Source of the DNA: CBDUXT01 sp965371245
Lineage (GTDB): Bacteria; Planctomycetota; Phycisphaerae; UBA1845
Length of the DNA: 57,661 bases
Direction: 5' to 3'
Assembly (NCBI GenBank): GCA_965371245.1
Contig: CBDUXT010000028.1
Span: 1-57,661, forward strand
The translations under genes were made by a program, and so were the position numbers. The first letter of the stretch is position 1. Each line of letters starts with the position of its first letter. Positions 57,139-57,661 of this stretch are shown one piece after another. The notes under the pieces are model-generated. The model saw only the letters and a program-made list of their open reading frames with translations, was not told the DNA's origin and searched no databases.

Positions 57139-57537
57139 CTAGGCGCACGGCGCGTACTTGACATGCAATTGGGCTTCTTCTGCGCCCTGAATTACATTGG
57201 TGTAAGTCTTTTTCTTGACAGGATCGGCGGTGGTCCAGGCGGGTGCCCGAAGGACACAGGCAACCTCGACGACGCTGTCTTTGATTTCAATGTCAAGGCC
57301 AGGATACTCTTCCATCAGGTCGCTGATGTCTTTCACTAGCCCGCCCACGATTTCGTCGTTGTCTTCTGCCTGATACACGGTCACCCATCGATCCAATACG
57401 GTTGCGCGCCATTGACGGTTGGACAACAAGAACTCTATACAATTTCCGTCCGGATCGAAGTAAGCGCTTGGCTTAAACGGCTTGATCGGTCCGAACTCGT
57501 CCAAGACTGATTTAAGAAAATCGTCTTCTTGGCTCAT
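57139..57537 (-). CDS. Hypothetical protein, second gene of an unknown pair
   Basis: A 132-residue soluble protein starting MSQEDDFLKSVLDEFGP, with GGGAGG 8 nt upstream of the ATG. It contains a strand-rich section (CIEFLLSNRQWRATVLDRWVTVYQ) and ends in QLHVKYAPCA. No family is recognised. Its ATG overlaps the TGA of the gene upstream (ATGA), so the two are cotranslated. The neighbouring composition is a little less GC-rich. Immunity-like or other accessory pairs are possible, but this is not supported further. Confidence 0.75.
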   Translation of the reverse strand: MSQEDDFLKSVLDEFGPIKPFKPSAYFDPDGNCIEFLLSNRQWRATVLDRWVTVYQAEDNDEIVGGLVKDISDLMEEYPGLDIEIKDSVVEVACVLRAPAWTTADPVKKKTYTNVIQGAEEAQLHVKYAPCA

Positions 57538-57661
57538 CCCAAAGCCTCCCGTGCGAAGCGGTTGATAATATCTGCGGGCGTACCTAGGCAATGTGCGTTT
57601 TCCTCTTCGAGATATAACCGAAAGTTGTGGATCGTGACGGGATAAAAAAGCGGCGTATCCT
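57534..57661 (-). CDS. 3' end of an unknown gene, cut by the window edge
   Basis: On the minus strand an open frame enters from beyond 57661 and ends at TGA 57534-57536. The visible tail reads LFYPVTIHNFRLYLEEEN, then AHCLGTPADIINRFAREALG, an ordinary globular-protein composition. The 4-bp overlap with the next start supports it as a real gene. Only about 41 residues are visible, so no function can be given. Confidence 0.65.
   Translation of the reverse strand, partial: DTPLFYPVTIHNFRLYLEEENAHCLGTPADIINRFAREALG

Overview
The window looks like a chromosomal segment of a high-GC member of the Planctomycetota, most likely Phycisphaerae-like. I infer this from the pseudopilin with an IDGH C-terminal motif, the Cys-rich/RTX surface protein, the many extragenic palindromes next to stop codons, and the mix of bacterial housekeeping genes with eukaryote-like signalling genes. 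This is an inference from gene content; no rRNA or tRNA gene is visible.

Layout. 0.1-3.5 kb: flagellin and an HDOD protein. 3.7-7.1 kb: TPP riboswitch, thiC and an APH-type kinase. 7.0-11.2 kb: a four-gene minus-strand sugar/surface-polysaccharide cassette. 11.5-15.3 kb: DinB-like protein, fatty-acid hydroxylase, PadR regulator and CocE-type hydrolase. 15.3-16.4 kb: a repeat-rich block. 16.4-19.2 kb: a large Cys-rich RTX lipoprotein. 20-24.5 kb: housekeeping run tpiA-secG-yicC-gmk-rpoZ-coaC-coaB. 24.7-28.8 kb: DAHP synthase and aroA on either side of an acquired-looking ATPase. 29-34.7 kb: dihaem cytochrome, GntR/ABC operon and GGDEF protein.

34.8-45.1 kb is the most remarkable region. In order it encodes a small membrane protein, a Ser/Thr kinase with C-terminal zinc ribbons, a membrane zinc-ribbon protein, three charged helical proteins laid out like ESCRT-III (one with a winged-helix-like segment before the helical core, one with an MIM1-like C-terminus resembling Vps2/CHMP2), a 45-residue proline-rich peptide, a PspC-domain protein, a Vps4-type AAA ATPase with an N-terminal MIT-like domain, and an SPFH-like protein fused to a probable beta-propeller. 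I read this as a candidate bacterial ESCRT-III/Vps4 membrane-remodelling system. A HEPN/MNT pair and a PD-(D/E)xK-like gene lie inside the cluster, bracketed by palindromes, and look like a later insertion.

45-57.7 kb: urocanase; a SelW-like gene that can only be read through with selenocysteine at an in-frame UGA, which is followed by a SECIS-like hairpin; a lipoprotein hydrolase; rho and coaE; a VOC protein; AMMECR1; tryptophanase; an ECF sigma/anti-sigma operon with a Spy-like protein, a pseudopilin and an RGG-rich secreted protein; and a two-gene unit of unknown function cut by the window end.
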